Source of the DNA: CAYUMU01 sp964445985
GTDB taxonomy: Bacteria; Planctomycetota; Planctomycetia; Pirellulales; S012-138
NCBI GenBank assembly: GCA_964445985.1
Contig: CAYUMU010000035.1
Coordinates: forward strand, 1-57,314
Direction of reading: 5' to 3'
Length of the DNA: 57,314 nucleotides
Shown here: positions 1 to 8,232 of the stretch, piece after piece
How the letters are laid out: every line of letters starts with the position of its first letter
How positions within the stretch are numbered: position 1 is the stretch's first letter
The notes under the pieces: model-generated
Told to the model about the DNA's origin: nothing
The model's input: only the letters and a program-made list of their open reading frames with translations
Database searches by the model: none
Translations under genes and position numbers: made by a program

Positions 1-20
1 CCAATTCCTGATAGAAACTA

Positions 21-125
21 TCACGGGACAAAGCACTTAGTGTGCGCTGGCCCTGCGGGGGATGAGGTTGAGAAGATTGAGAGGATCGCGGCGGCAAGTG
101 TCAGAATGGATAGTTGGCGTGTCAT
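21..125 (-). CDS. Possible short secreted peptide (34 aa) or remnant of a 5' gene end
   Basis: Reading the minus strand from an ATG at 125 gives 34 codons ending in TGA at 21. The start has a good Shine-Dalgarno AAGGAG six bases upstream. The peptide begins M-T-R-Q, then carries a run of small hydrophobic residues (LTLAAAILSIF) and an Ala-rich site like a signal peptide, and ends with a single Cys five residues from the stop. This could be a genuine small secreted peptide or the leftover 5' end of a larger exported protein that has picked up a stop. I recognise no family. It lies downstream of fhcD on the same strand, beyond a strong hairpin. Confidence 0.3.
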   Translation of the reverse strand: MTRQLSILTLAAAILSIFSTSSPAGPAHTKCFVP

Positions 126-236
126 GGGAAACTCCTTGAGATGGGCGGCGCGAGTGATAGGGTGCTGAGGAATAGGTTTGCGATTCTGAGTTTGTGTTTG
201 ACCTATTTGATAGATAGAGTCGTCGTTTCCGCTGCA

Positions 237-277
237 TCACCCCCACCCGGCCCTCCCCCGTCAAAGGGGGAGGGAGA
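237..277. terminator. GC-rich hairpin after fhcD (CCCTCCCCC family)
   Basis: The arms CCCTCCCCC and GGGGGAGGG face each other across a short loop, a few bases past the fhcD stop codon. A very similar hairpin, with the same leading CACCCCCACCC and trailing AGAT, recurs near 31823. Position and shape suggest a terminator that is also a dispersed repeat. Confidence 0.5.
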
Positions 278-279
278 TC

Positions 280-1257
280 TTAAGCATGTTTGTCAGGGTG
301 CAAATAGATGAAACTCTTGCCCAGGCGGCCCCCGTAGTTGCCGGCGGAGATTCGCAGGCAGCCGGGGGTATCGACCGAGGCGGCGATGGCTGCCTGGGTG
401 GCCGCGCTAATGGAGGCCAGGTCGCGGCCGTTCATGATGATTTCCATGACACTGTTCACGCCCTCGGGCAGTTGAGACTTCGCCTTCGGGTCATTTCGCA
501 GCTCGGGGCAGTATTTTTCGTAGGTGCTGGCGATGGAGAATTTGTAGCGGCTGCCGGCTTTGGAGCCGCTGCCGGCGATGCCGCCGGGGAAGGTCATGAT
601 GACGCCAGGGCACTGCCGCACGGCGGCCACGCCTCGTTCGGCGGCGGCCAGGGCCGAGGCGGCGTCTTCGCCGAAGTACCAGAGGTTTCCGCCCATCAGA
701 CCGTCGGCATAGCCGAGGCGGCGATCGAGGATGAACTCGCCGCCGAGGGTGGGGATCCACCACATTTTGCGGCCGTGGCGTTCGATTCGTTTTTGGAAGC
801 CGTCGCCAAAGTAGGACACTTTGCGGCCCATTTGGTAATAGGCCTCGGAATCGATCCGGTTGAAGCAGGCCGCGGTGGGGCAGGTCAGCACGTTCTGACT
901 GATGCGGGTGAGGGCGGCTTTTTCCAGGGCCTCGACGCGGTCTTTGCGGAAGCGGGGGACGTGCAGCTGCACGATGGCGCCGGGCCGGCCGTCGGGTGTG
1001 GTAAAGGATTCGTCGTCGCCCTCGGGGCCCACGTAGCGATCGAGGCCGGCCTCGCAGTCGCACAGGATGGTGCTGGAAGCGTTGCCGGTGGCCGCGTTCA
1101 CGGCGTGTTCCACCCAGCGGCGGCTGCAGGCGGTGATGAGGAATTCGACATAGATGCTGCGAAACGCTTCGGCATAGGTGTCTTCAACAATCGCCGGCAC
1201 GTGGGAAGCCCTTTGTTCGTAGGCAAGGCGCAATGGAACGGCGCTCGCTCCCCCCAT
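280..1257 (-). CDS. fhcD: Formylmethanofuran:tetrahydromethanopterin formyltransferase
   Basis: The product matches the Ftr/FhcD family, which moves a formyl group between methanofuran and tetrahydromethanopterin (H4MPT). In bacteria it is a subunit of the formyltransferase/hydrolase complex in the H4MPT-linked formaldehyde oxidation route. Family landmarks are visible: VEDTYAEAF at the N-terminus, ITACSRRW, CEAGLDRYV, TPDGRPGA, LTCPTAACF, YFGDGFQKR, GGEFI, MTFPGGIAGSGSK and a C-terminal ISAGNYGGRLG followed by LHP. Length (325 aa) is normal or slightly long. The ATG at 1257 lacks a clear ribosome site; a GTG at about 1203, just before PAIVEDTYAEAF, fits the family N-terminus better, so the first 18 residues may not be real. 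It follows the 5-formyl-THF cyclo-ligase with a gap of 18 bp (more if the later start is used), so the two are probably one transcript. The other fhc genes are not in this window. Confidence 0.9.
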   Translation of the reverse strand: MGGASAVPLRLAYEQRASHVPAIVEDTYAEAFRSIYVEFLITACSRRWVEHAVNAATGNASSTILCDCEAGLDRYVGPEGDDESFTTPDGRPGAIVQLHVPRFRKDRVEALEKAALTRISQNVLTCPTAACFNRIDSEAYYQMGRKVSYFGDGFQKRIERHGRKMWWIPTLGGEFILDRRLGYADGLMGGNLWYFGEDAASALAAAERGVAAVRQCPGVIMTFPGGIAGSGSKAGSRYKFSIASTYEKYCPELRNDPKAKSQLPEGVNSVMEIIMNGRDLASISAATQAAIAASVDTPGCLRISAGNYGGRLGKSFIYLHPDKHA

Positions 1258-1275
1258 TCGCGCGAGTTGAAACTG

Positions 1276-1896
1276 CTAACCTCGACCGCGGCCTGGGTAA
1301 ACGGCGGCTTCGGTCACGACTTGATCCATGTAGACATCATGTGGACCGACCACCAGGTCCTCAAATAGTTGGCTCTCGTAGCAGAGGGCGACCAGGGCGC
1401 AGTCGGGGCGAGCTCGTTCCAGCAATCGGTCGTAATAGCCTTGGCCATTGCCCATGCGGGCGCCGTCGCGGCCGAAGCCCACGCCGGGCACCATCACCAG
1501 GTCGAGCTCTTCCACGGGGACTTCTTTGCCCGGCTCTCCCCAGCGATCGCGCGGGGGCTCCATGATTTTCCATTTGCCGACGATCAGCTCGTCCATGCTT
1601 TCGAGCAACCACAGGCCGAGCTTGTTGGCGCCCTCTTCGTCCACGGTGCAGTAGGGAACGACGATGCGTTTGCCGCTGGCCAGGGCCGCCGACAAGGCGT
1701 GCCGCGTGCGCAGCTCCGAACGGCAGTCGATATACCACATGGCCGTGCGGGCCTGGCGGTACTCGGGCAATTCCAGCAACCGGGCCACGGCCAACGCGCT
1801 GAGTTGGTCCTTGTTTTCTTGCGCATTGCGGGCGTCGTAAGCCGCGCGTCGCATGGTGGCCTTGCGTTCCATCCAATCGGGCTGTGTTTCCGCCAT
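1276..1896 (-). CDS. 5-formyltetrahydrofolate cyclo-ligase
   Basis: This 206-residue protein belongs to the 5-FTHF cyclo-ligase (MTHFS/YgfA) family, which uses ATP to convert 5-formyl-THF to 5,10-methenyl-THF and returns the storage form of folate to the one-carbon pool. The basic N-terminus (ERKATMRRAAYDARN) matches the family's nucleotide-binding start. The C-terminal signature is clear: VPGVGFGRDGARMGNGQG followed by YYDRLL. Length is typical. It is the first gene of the pair with fhcD, so a folate enzyme and an H4MPT enzyme appear to be co-transcribed. The start at 1896 gives a normal N-terminus; ATG codons a few residues in (at WMERK or TMRRA) are also possible. Confidence 0.9.
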   Translation of the reverse strand: MAETQPDWMERKATMRRAAYDARNAQENKDQLSALAVARLLELPEYRQARTAMWYIDCRSELRTRHALSAALASGKRIVVPYCTVDEEGANKLGLWLLESMDELIVGKWKIMEPPRDRWGEPGKEVPVEELDLVMVPGVGFGRDGARMGNGQGYYDRLLERARPDCALVALCYESQLFEDLVVGPHDVYMDQVVTEAAVYPGRGRG

Positions 1897-1986
1897 CGAA
1901 CTCTACTTGCTGTTTGCCTGGGGGGTGCCGTGGGCTGCCGCGCCAAAACGCGCGTGTTCATTAAAATGCTTTGGGCGAGCCTTGGC

Positions 1987-2033
1987 AACCAGGCAGGAGC
2001 GCAAGCGGAGGCGTTGTTCCTCCACGCCTGGTT
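1987..2033. terminator. Imperfect inverted repeat downstream of phoD
   Basis: AACCAGGC and GCCTGGTT (outer arms) enclose GGAGG and CCTCC (inner arms) in the 175-bp gap between the phoD stop and the cyclo-ligase start. It is followed by a short T-rich run on the plus strand. It may terminate phoD transcription; support is only structural. Confidence 0.3.
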
Positions 2034-2071
2034 TTCTCTCGCGAGGGGAGAGGGAGGACTTGAATGGACCA

Positions 2072-3643
2072 CTAAACCTCCACGGCGCCCGGCTTGCCGT
2101 TTTCCACCACGAACGACTTACGGGTGACCAGCGGCGCGCCGGGGCGATCGACGTATTCCACCACCTGGTAATCGCTGCGCCATTCTTGAGGAGTGACGGT
2201 GCAGCTCACGTAACCCCGTTCGCCGTTGTAGAACTTCACGAAGGGGTTATTGGCCAGGATATTGGCCAGGCCTTTGGGTTCGCGGATGCCGTTTCCGCCG
2301 GACGACATGGAGGTGCCGACGAATTCGGTGGCCACGATGGGATCGTCTTCGCGATCGAAATCGACCTTGAGATCGTTGACCCAATTGGAATGGATATCGC
2401 CGGTGAGCACGATGGGGTTGGGCACGCGGCGATCGGCCAGGAAGTTGAGCAGGCGGCGGCGGGGGACGTCGTAGCCGGACCATTTGTCCATGCTATAGAG
2501 GGCCTCGTCGGTGGCCGAAACATTCACGCGGCCCATCATGATTTGTTGGGCCAGAATGTTCCACTGGGCGGTGGAAGTGAGCAAGTTGGCCATCAACCAG
2601 CGTTCTTGCGCGGCGCCCAGCATGGTGGCCTTGGGGCTGAGCACGTCGCCGGTGAGGGGGCGTTTGCCGTCTTGGTTGGGTTGATCGCTGCGATACTGCC
2701 GGGTATCGAGCATGGCAAAGTCGGCGAGTTGCCCAAAGGGGATGCGGCGATAGAGCTTGAGGGCGGGTCCTTGCGGCAGGTTCTTGCGCCGTAGCGGCAT
2801 GCTTTCGTAGTAGGCCTGATAGGCGTTGGCGCGGCGAAGCAAATAGTCGTCTTTGGCGATGTTGGGTTCTTCCGAAATATCGCCGGCGCAGTTGTTGTCG
2901 AATTCGTGATCGTCCCAGACGACGAGCCAAGGGCAGGCCGCGTGCGCCGCTTGCAACAGCGAGTCGGTCTTGTACTGCGCATGGCGATTGCGGTAATCGT
3001 CGAGCGACACGATCTCTTGGCCGGCGTGCTTGCGGACGCGGTTATCGATGCCTTCGTATTCGTAGATGTAGTCGCCCAGGTGAACGACGAGATCGAGTTC
3101 TTCGGCCGCCAGGTGTTCGTAGCCGGTGAACAGGCCGGTTTCGTAGTGTTGGCACGAAACATAGGCAAATCGGAGCTTCTCTGGCATGGCTTCCAGCGGC
3201 GGCGATGTGCGGGCGCGGCCGACGGCGCTTTGGGCGTCGCCCACGCTAAAGCGATACCAGTACCAGCGGTCGGGCTTGAGGCCGGCGAGCTCCACGTGAA
3301 CGCTGTGACCGAGCTGCGGCGTGGCGTGGGACGTGCCTTTGCGGATTACTTTTTTGAGCGCGTCGTCGGCGAAGATTTCCCAAGTGACGGGCACGACTTC
3401 GGGCCGCATGCCGCCGCCTTCCAGCGGATTGGGGGCAAGCCGCGTCCAAATGACGAAGCCGTCTGGCGCCGGGTCGCCGGAGGCGACGCCCAGCGTGAAG
3501 GGATCGGCGGAAAACTTGGGCCGGGCGTCTTGAGCGGTGGCGACCCTTTCGGCCAGAACAGGCAACATGGCCAGCGAGGCGCCCGATAGAATGAATTGAC
3601 GCCGTGACGTTTCCCAAGCGGTGGTGCGTGATGATCGTGCCAT
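2072..3643 (-). CDS. phoD: Alkaline phosphatase D family protein, Tat-exported
   Basis: The 523-residue product is a PhoD-type phosphatase/phosphodiesterase, a metallo-enzyme of the cell envelope that releases phosphate from organic esters. The N-terminus is a Tat signal: SRRQFILSGASLAMLPVLA. The mature part opens with the PhoD N-terminal domain (DPFTLGVASGDPAPDGFVIW). The catalytic domain then shows VSCQHYETG, HLGDYIYEYE, VVWDDHEFDNN and LTGDIHSNWVNDL, the Asp/His/Asn motifs that hold the metals in this family. Length is typical. It stands alone on the minus strand, divergent from lhgO; the roughly 200 bp between them should hold both promoters. I saw no convincing Pho box. Confidence 0.92.
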   Translation of the reverse strand: MARSSRTTAWETSRRQFILSGASLAMLPVLAERVATAQDARPKFSADPFTLGVASGDPAPDGFVIWTRLAPNPLEGGGMRPEVVPVTWEIFADDALKKVIRKGTSHATPQLGHSVHVELAGLKPDRWYWYRFSVGDAQSAVGRARTSPPLEAMPEKLRFAYVSCQHYETGLFTGYEHLAAEELDLVVHLGDYIYEYEGIDNRVRKHAGQEIVSLDDYRNRHAQYKTDSLLQAAHAACPWLVVWDDHEFDNNCAGDISEEPNIAKDDYLLRRANAYQAYYESMPLRRKNLPQGPALKLYRRIPFGQLADFAMLDTRQYRSDQPNQDGKRPLTGDVLSPKATMLGAAQERWLMANLLTSTAQWNILAQQIMMGRVNVSATDEALYSMDKWSGYDVPRRRLLNFLADRRVPNPIVLTGDIHSNWVNDLKVDFDREDDPIVATEFVGTSMSSGGNGIREPKGLANILANNPFVKFYNGERGYVSCTVTPQEWRSDYQVVEYVDRPGAPLVTRKSFVVENGKPGAVEV

Positions 3644-3839
3644 GTGCGTGGTTTACTCCCGTGACAAGCGGCCAGCTGGCGGCCCATAATGGCAAAGTAG
3701 AATGTTTCCCTGCCCCCTCCCGTTGCCCACCCGCCCCGTGATTTGTTGTCCGTGCGTTGCACGATACTCGCCACCGCGGCTGCAAGCTAGTCCGTGGGGG
3801 GCTCTTCCTCAAACCTTAAACAACTCTCCCCCTGCTGAC

Positions 3840-5051
3840 ATGCATGCTTCGACAACGCCATCGTGCCGCCTGGCTATTGTGGGCGGAGGAATCGTGGGGC
3901 TGGCCACGGCGTATCAGTGGATCCGCCGCTTCCCAGGGCAGGAGGTGGTGGTGCTGGAGAAGGAAGCGCGCGTCGCCAGCCATCAAACGGGGCATAACTC
4001 GGGCGTGCTGCACTCGGGCATTTACTATAAGCCGGGCTCGCTGAAGGCGTTGAATTGCCGGTTGGGCAAGCAGGCGATGCAAGACTTCTGCGACGCCGAG
4101 GGCATTCCTTATGACTTGTGCGGCAAGGTGGTGGTGGCCGTGGATGAACGGGATCGCGCCAGCCTGCACAAGATTTATGAGCGCGGCCAGGCCAACGGCG
4201 TGGAGTGCGAATTGATCGGGCCGGAACGATTGGCGGAGCTGGAACCGGCCGCCGCGGGCGTGGAGGCGCTGCATGTGCCATCGGCCGGCATTGTGGACTA
4301 CAAGCAAGTTTGCCAGCGGCTGGCCGAGAAAATCACGGCCGCGGGCGGACGAATCCTCACGGGGGCTTTGGTGCAGGAGATTGACGCCCGGGCTGATGAA
4401 GTGATTGTGCAGAGCACGGCGGGCGATGTGGCGGCCAAGTATCTGGTGAACTGCGCGGGGCTTCACTCAGACCGCGTGGCGCAGCTGACGGGCGTGGCAG
4501 TGGCGGCGCAGATCGTTCCTTTTCGCGGCGAGTATTACCTGCTCAAACCGGCCGCCTGGGGGTTGTGTAAGAATTTGATTTATCCCACGCCCGACCCGCG
4601 GTTCCCGTTTTTGGGTGTGCATTTCACGCGGATGATCGATGGCAGCGTGGAGTGCGGGCCTAACGCCGTGCTGGCATTCGGTCGCGAAGGCTATCGGTTT
4701 CGCGATATCAATCTGGCCGATCTGTCAGAAACGATCGGGTATTCAGGCTTTCAGAACATGGCGGCACGGCATTGGCGGATGGGGCTCGGTGAAATGTGGC
4801 GCTCGCTTTCCAAGAAGGCATTTGTGAAATCGTTGCAGCGGTTGGTGCCTGCGGTGCAAGCGAGTGACATCGAACCCGCGGCAGCCGGCATTCGAGCCCA
4901 AGCCGTGGCGGCCGATGGCAGCCTGGTGGATGACTTTTTGTTTGTGGAAGGATCGCGAGTGCTGAACGTTTGCAATGCGCCTTCGCCAGCCGCGACGGCT
5001 TCTTTGCAGATTGGAACCACGATTGTGGACCGATTGGCGAGGCAGTTTTGA
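3840..5051 (+). CDS. lhgO: L-2-hydroxyglutarate oxidase / dehydrogenase
   Basis: The 403-residue flavoprotein matches LhgO (YgaF/LhgD), which oxidises L-2-hydroxyglutarate to 2-oxoglutarate and passes electrons to the membrane quinone pool. The FAD-binding beta-alpha-beta start is plain (LAIVGGGIVGLATAY, then VVVLEKEARVASHQTGHNSG). VLHSGIYYKPGSLKA is the signature of this subfamily within the DAO family. The C-terminus holds AGIRAQAV and the conserved NVCNAPSPAATASLQIG. The frame is open further upstream (to 3702), but that segment is Pro/Cys-rich and unlike the family, so the ATG at 3840 is chosen. It converges on lutC across a 17-bp-arm inverted repeat. Confidence 0.92.
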   Translation: MHASTTPSCRLAIVGGGIVGLATAYQWIRRFPGQEVVVLEKEARVASHQTGHNSGVLHSGIYYKPGSLKALNCRLGKQAMQDFCDAEGIPYDLCGKVVVAVDERDRASLHKIYERGQANGVECELIGPERLAELEPAAAGVEALHVPSAGIVDYKQVCQRLAEKITAAGGRILTGALVQEIDARADEVIVQSTAGDVAAKYLVNCAGLHSDRVAQLTGVAVAAQIVPFRGEYYLLKPAAWGLCKNLIYPTPDPRFPFLGVHFTRMIDGSVECGPNAVLAFGREGYRFRDINLADLSETIGYSGFQNMAARHWRMGLGEMWRSLSKKAFVKSLQRLVPAVQASDIEPAAAGIRAQAVAADGSLVDDFLFVEGSRVLNVCNAPSPAATASLQIGTTIVDRLARQF

Positions 5052-5072
5052 GGGAGGGCTGAATGTCTGCCC

Positions 5073-5138
5073 TGGGGGCAAGTTGTGGGTGACGTGACTC
5101 TCGATTAGCCGGCTTGGTGGGCCACAACTTGTCCCCAG
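5073..5138. terminator. Inverted repeat between convergent lhgO and lutC
   Basis: The left arm (5073-5089, CTGGGGGCAAGTTGTGG) pairs with the right arm (5122-5138, CCACAACTTGTCCCCAG) with one mismatch over 17 bp and a 32-base loop. It lies between two gene ends that face each other, which suits a bidirectional terminator. A sequence like the right arm (ACAGCTTGACCCCAGCCAC) recurs near 10898. Confidence 0.5.
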
Positions 5139-5153
5139 CCACGCACTCGTTTG

Positions 5154-5747
5154 TTAGCCGCCGACGAGGGCTACTGTAAGCGAACGAGGGCCGTGAGCGC
5201 CGATGACCAGCGATTGCTCGATGTCGGCCGTTTTGGAGGGGCCGGAGATGAATACGCCGTAGCCTTGGGTTGCGAATTGGATTCGTTCGTAGGCCTGATG
5301 CAAGTTGTCGAGGAGCTCGGAGCGGGGGACGACGAGCACCACGTGCTGGGCAATGAAGGCAATCGCGCGATGCCGCAGGCGGGCGTCGCTGAGCCATACG
5401 GCGCCATTCTCGGCCACGGCAAACTGGGCGTCGAGAATCGCCACGTCGACATCGGCCAGGAAGTGCGGGTCTTCGATGTCATTGAGATCGAGCGTGGCCA
5501 GGTTGAGGCCTGGCACGTTGCAAACAATCTGCCGAGCGCCATTCCAACACGGGAGTTCGCGGATGGCGGCTTCCAGGTCGGTGGCGCTATTGAGCAGTAA
5601 GGTGGAGCCGCCGACGGACTTCAATACCTCCGCAAATTGTTGCTCGCGATCGGCGTATTGAATCCAAGCCTGAGCGAGCGAGGGGAGCGGGGCTTCCACC
5701 GGGAGTTGCTGGCGGATTTTTGTGAGGATGTCAGATTTGGATGTCAT
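5154..5747 (-). CDS. lutC: LutC-type LUD domain protein of lactate utilization
   Basis: The 197-residue product is a short LUD-domain protein of the LutC/YkgG family, the third part of the LutABC complex that oxidises L-lactate to pyruvate. The sequence shows the family pattern: a helical N-terminus (SDILTKIRQQLP), VDVAILDAQFAVAENGAVWL, then VLVVPRSELLDNLHQAYERI, and a C-terminal ISGPSKTADIEQSLVIGAHGPRSL-like segment ending in LTVALVGG. It is the last gene of lutA-lutB-lutC, 57 bp after lutB. No iron-sulfur motif is expected or present. Confidence 0.9.
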   Translation of the reverse strand: MTSKSDILTKIRQQLPVEAPLPSLAQAWIQYADREQQFAEVLKSVGGSTLLLNSATDLEAAIRELPCWNGARQIVCNVPGLNLATLDLNDIEDPHFLADVDVAILDAQFAVAENGAVWLSDARLRHRAIAFIAQHVVLVVPRSELLDNLHQAYERIQFATQGYGVFISGPSKTADIEQSLVIGAHGPRSLTVALVGG

Positions 5748-5804
5748 GACAGTATATTTGTTGCCAGTGCGACAAATGGGGTTTGTGAAGGGTCAAAGCT
5801 TTAT

Positions 5805-7217
5805 TCATCGTCGGCGCGGGGAGGTGCGCACGGGGTGCGGTCTCCTACGGCGGAATTGAGCTCGGAAGCTGGTTTTGGGCGGCTCGGGCAGTTCGCGTTG
5901 TTTTCCCCAGGGGTTCCACGGCCCATAGACCATGAACCGCGGCAGCCTGCGGAGCATGATGCGGCCGAGCTTGCCGGCGGCGGCGAACAGCCAGGGGCGG
6001 CGCATCACAAACGATGCCAGTTTCATGGCCGTGCGTTTGGTCCAGGCCAGGTGGCCCGCGGTGGCCAGGTCGCGGCGCCAGGTGAGCAGTTGCTCGTGGA
6101 GATTGATCTTCACAGGGCAAACGTCGGTACACGAAGCGCACAAGCTGCAGGCGTGCGGCAGCGTGGAGTATTGCTCGGGATCACGCGCCGGATTGAGAAT
6201 GGAGCCAATTGGGCCGGGCACCGTGGCCTCATAGCTATGACCGCCGCTGCGGCGATACACGGGGCAGGTATTCATGCAGGCCCCGCAACGGATGCAGTGC
6301 AGCGACCGGCGGTAGTCGTCGTTGCCGAGAATGGCCGTGCGGCCGTTGTCAAGCAGCACGATATGGAGCTCGCCGCCGGGGGCGGGGCCGTGAAAGTGCG
6401 AAGTGTAAGAAGTGATGGGTTGGCCGGTGGCCGAGCGGGCCAGCAGGCGGATGAACACGCCAAGGTCTTGCGCGCGGGGGATGAGTTTTTCGATGCCGAC
6501 GCAGGCGATGTGCAGCTTGGGAAGCGAAGCGCCCAGATCGGCGTTGCCTTCGTTGGTGCAGACGACAATGCCACCGGTTTCGGCCACGGCAAAGTTCACG
6601 CCGGTGATGCCAGCCTGACTATTGAGAAAAACTTGCCGCAATCGCTGGCGAGCGGCCTCGGCCAAGTATTTGGGATCGGTCGCGCCGGCAGCGGTGCCAA
6701 GCTTGATATGAAACAGTTCGCCGACTTCTTCCTTTTTGATATGGATGGCTGGCAGCACGATATGGCTGGGGCTTTCGCCGCGCAGCTGCACGATCCACTC
6801 GCCCAGGTCGGTATCGACGACTTCAATGCCATGCCGTTCGAGGAACGGGTTGAGGTGACATTCTTCAGTCAGCATCGACTTGCTCTTGGCCACGCGGCTA
6901 ACGTGGTGCTGTTGCAGCAGCGAGAGCACGATTTCGTTGTGTTCGGCGGCGTTGCTGGCCCAATGGACGACGGCGCCGCGCGCCGTGGCTTCGCGCTCGA
7001 ACTGTTCCAGGTAGTCGGCCAGGTGGCTGATCGTGTGGGCCTTGATCGCCGAGGCGGTTTCGCGCAGCGTTTCCCACTCGGGCAGCGATTGGGCCATGCG
7101 ATCGCGCTTGACGCGCACGAACCAGAGAGCCTGATCGTGCCAATGCGCGCGGGCATCGTCACGCGTGAACACGCTGGCGGCGGCGGGATGGCCGGGTTTG
7201 GTGGCGGTGGCGGACAT
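5805..7217 (-). CDS. lutB: LutB-type iron-sulfur protein of lactate utilization
   Basis: The 470-residue product matches LutB/YkgF, which has an N-terminal LUD domain and two 4Fe-4S clusters that carry electrons from L-lactate. Residues 60-290 form the LUD part (KSKSMLTEECHLN, VNFAVAETGGIVVCTNEGN). The cluster motifs are complete: C308, C311, C314, C318 in CIRCGACMNTCP, and C357, C360, C363, C367 in CSLCASCTDVCP. The C-terminal 90 residues are Arg-rich, with a planctomycete-looking tail. It is separated from lutA by 268 bp, unusual for this operon, so it may have its own promoter or the gap may hold an inserted sequence. Confidence 0.92.
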   Translation of the reverse strand: MSATATKPGHPAAASVFTRDDARAHWHDQALWFVRVKRDRMAQSLPEWETLRETASAIKAHTISHLADYLEQFEREATARGAVVHWASNAAEHNEIVLSLLQQHHVSRVAKSKSMLTEECHLNPFLERHGIEVVDTDLGEWIVQLRGESPSHIVLPAIHIKKEEVGELFHIKLGTAAGATDPKYLAEAARQRLRQVFLNSQAGITGVNFAVAETGGIVVCTNEGNADLGASLPKLHIACVGIEKLIPRAQDLGVFIRLLARSATGQPITSYTSHFHGPAPGGELHIVLLDNGRTAILGNDDYRRSLHCIRCGACMNTCPVYRRSGGHSYEATVPGPIGSILNPARDPEQYSTLPHACSLCASCTDVCPVKINLHEQLLTWRRDLATAGHLAWTKRTAMKLASFVMRRPWLFAAAGKLGRIMLRRLPRFMVYGPWNPWGKQRELPEPPKTSFRAQFRRRRPHPVRTSPRRR

Positions 7218-7485
7218 CAGGCGAAAACCAAGCTGTTAGAGAGCGTGGGTCTGAGTGTTTTTGGCTGGGACGGATACTTGTGGTAGTTGTCTAGCTACTT
7301 TGAGGGAGACGTTGCGCGACTATGGAGCTTCGAAAAATAACTTCCCGCTATGTAATTCGTGTCCAAGCCGATGTTGATTTTATCGCCGTATCCGCCGCGA
7401 CTGGATTCCCCCGCCCCCGTCTTCAAGAGGGCAGGCTTTTCGCGGGAATGACGGGTGCGCGCCAGCCACTCATCCTTCTTGAAGG

Positions 7486-8232
7486 TCATGCTGGATAGCC
7501 AGCCAGAATTTCGGCCACGTGCATCACGCGCAGGGATTTATTCTGGCGGCGAATGAGGCCTTGCAGGTGCATCAGGCAAGACATGTCGTTGCTGGTCAGC
7601 ACTTCGGTTCCCGCGGTGAGGTGATCGTGGAGGCGGTCCAAGCCCATCATGCAGGAAACGGCTTCTTCGTTCACGGCAAAGGTGCCGCCGAAGCCGCAGC
7701 ATTCATCGGGACGGGTCAGCGCGGCGAACTCAATGCCTTCCATGGTTTCGAGCAGTTGGCGGGCCTTATTGAAGCTGGGACCCACGCGTTCGCTGGAACT
7801 TCCCAGCCGCAGTTCACGCAGGCCGTGGCAGCTTTGGTGCAAGCCAACGCGATGGGGAAACTGGCCGCCGATATTCGTTACTTGAAGCACATCGACGAGG
7901 AATTCCGTCAATTCAAAAACGCGATGCTGCAACGCCGTATAGTCAGGATCGCCATGAAAGTATTCCGCATAGTGATGGCGGACCATCGCCGTGCAACTGC
8001 CTGAGGGGCAGACCACATATTCATAGTCTTTGAAGATCCGCACGAACCGTTCGGCCAAAGGGTGGGCTTCGTTCACGCAGCCGGTGTTTGCCATGGGCTG
8101 GCCGCAACAGGTTTGCGCCGCGGGAAATTCCACGTCGCAGCCGAAGCGTTCCAGCAACTCCACCGTGGCCAAACCAACCTGGGGATAAAACTGGTCGATA
8201 TAGCAGGGAATGAAGAGACCAATCCGAGGCAT
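7486..8232 (-). CDS. lutA: LutA-type (Fe-S)-binding oxidoreductase of lactate utilization
   Basis: The 248-residue product matches LutA/YkgE, a two-domain protein with duplicated CCG motifs, as in heterodisulfide reductase and glycolate oxidase subunits. The first half has C10 and a CCG at 42-44 (TCCGQPM); the second has HQSCHG and a CCG at 178-180 (DECCGFGG). The frame continues upstream to a TTG at 8250, but the ATG at 8232 gives the usual MPRIGLFIPCYIDQFYP start and is preferred. It leads the lut block; a 327-bp gap with palindromes separates it from the aldo/keto reductase gene upstream. Confidence 0.92.
   Translation of the reverse strand: MPRIGLFIPCYIDQFYPQVGLATVELLERFGCDVEFPAAQTCCGQPMANTGCVNEAHPLAERFVRIFKDYEYVVCPSGSCTAMVRHHYAEYFHGDPDYTALQHRVFELTEFLVDVLQVTNIGGQFPHRVGLHQSCHGLRELRLGSSSERVGPSFNKARQLLETMEGIEFAALTRPDECCGFGGTFAVNEEAVSCMMGLDRLHDHLTAGTEVLTSNDMSCLMHLQGLIRRQNKSLRVMHVAEILAGYPA

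Noticed and set aside
286..1368. Long plus-strand frame opposite fhcD
   Set aside because: It is a Gly/Ala-rich antisense shadow of fhcD; the minus-strand frame matches a known family.
3702..3839. N-terminal extension of lhgO
   Set aside because: Pro/Cys/Arg-rich and unlike the family; FAD motif starts shortly after the ATG at 3840.
5637..7286. 549-codon plus-strand frame opposite lutB
   Set aside because: Antisense shadow caused by high G+C; lutB is certain on the other strand.
7295..7489. 64-codon minus-strand frame in the lutA-lutB gap
   Set aside because: No ribosome site and no likeness; overlaps the end of lutA by a few bases.
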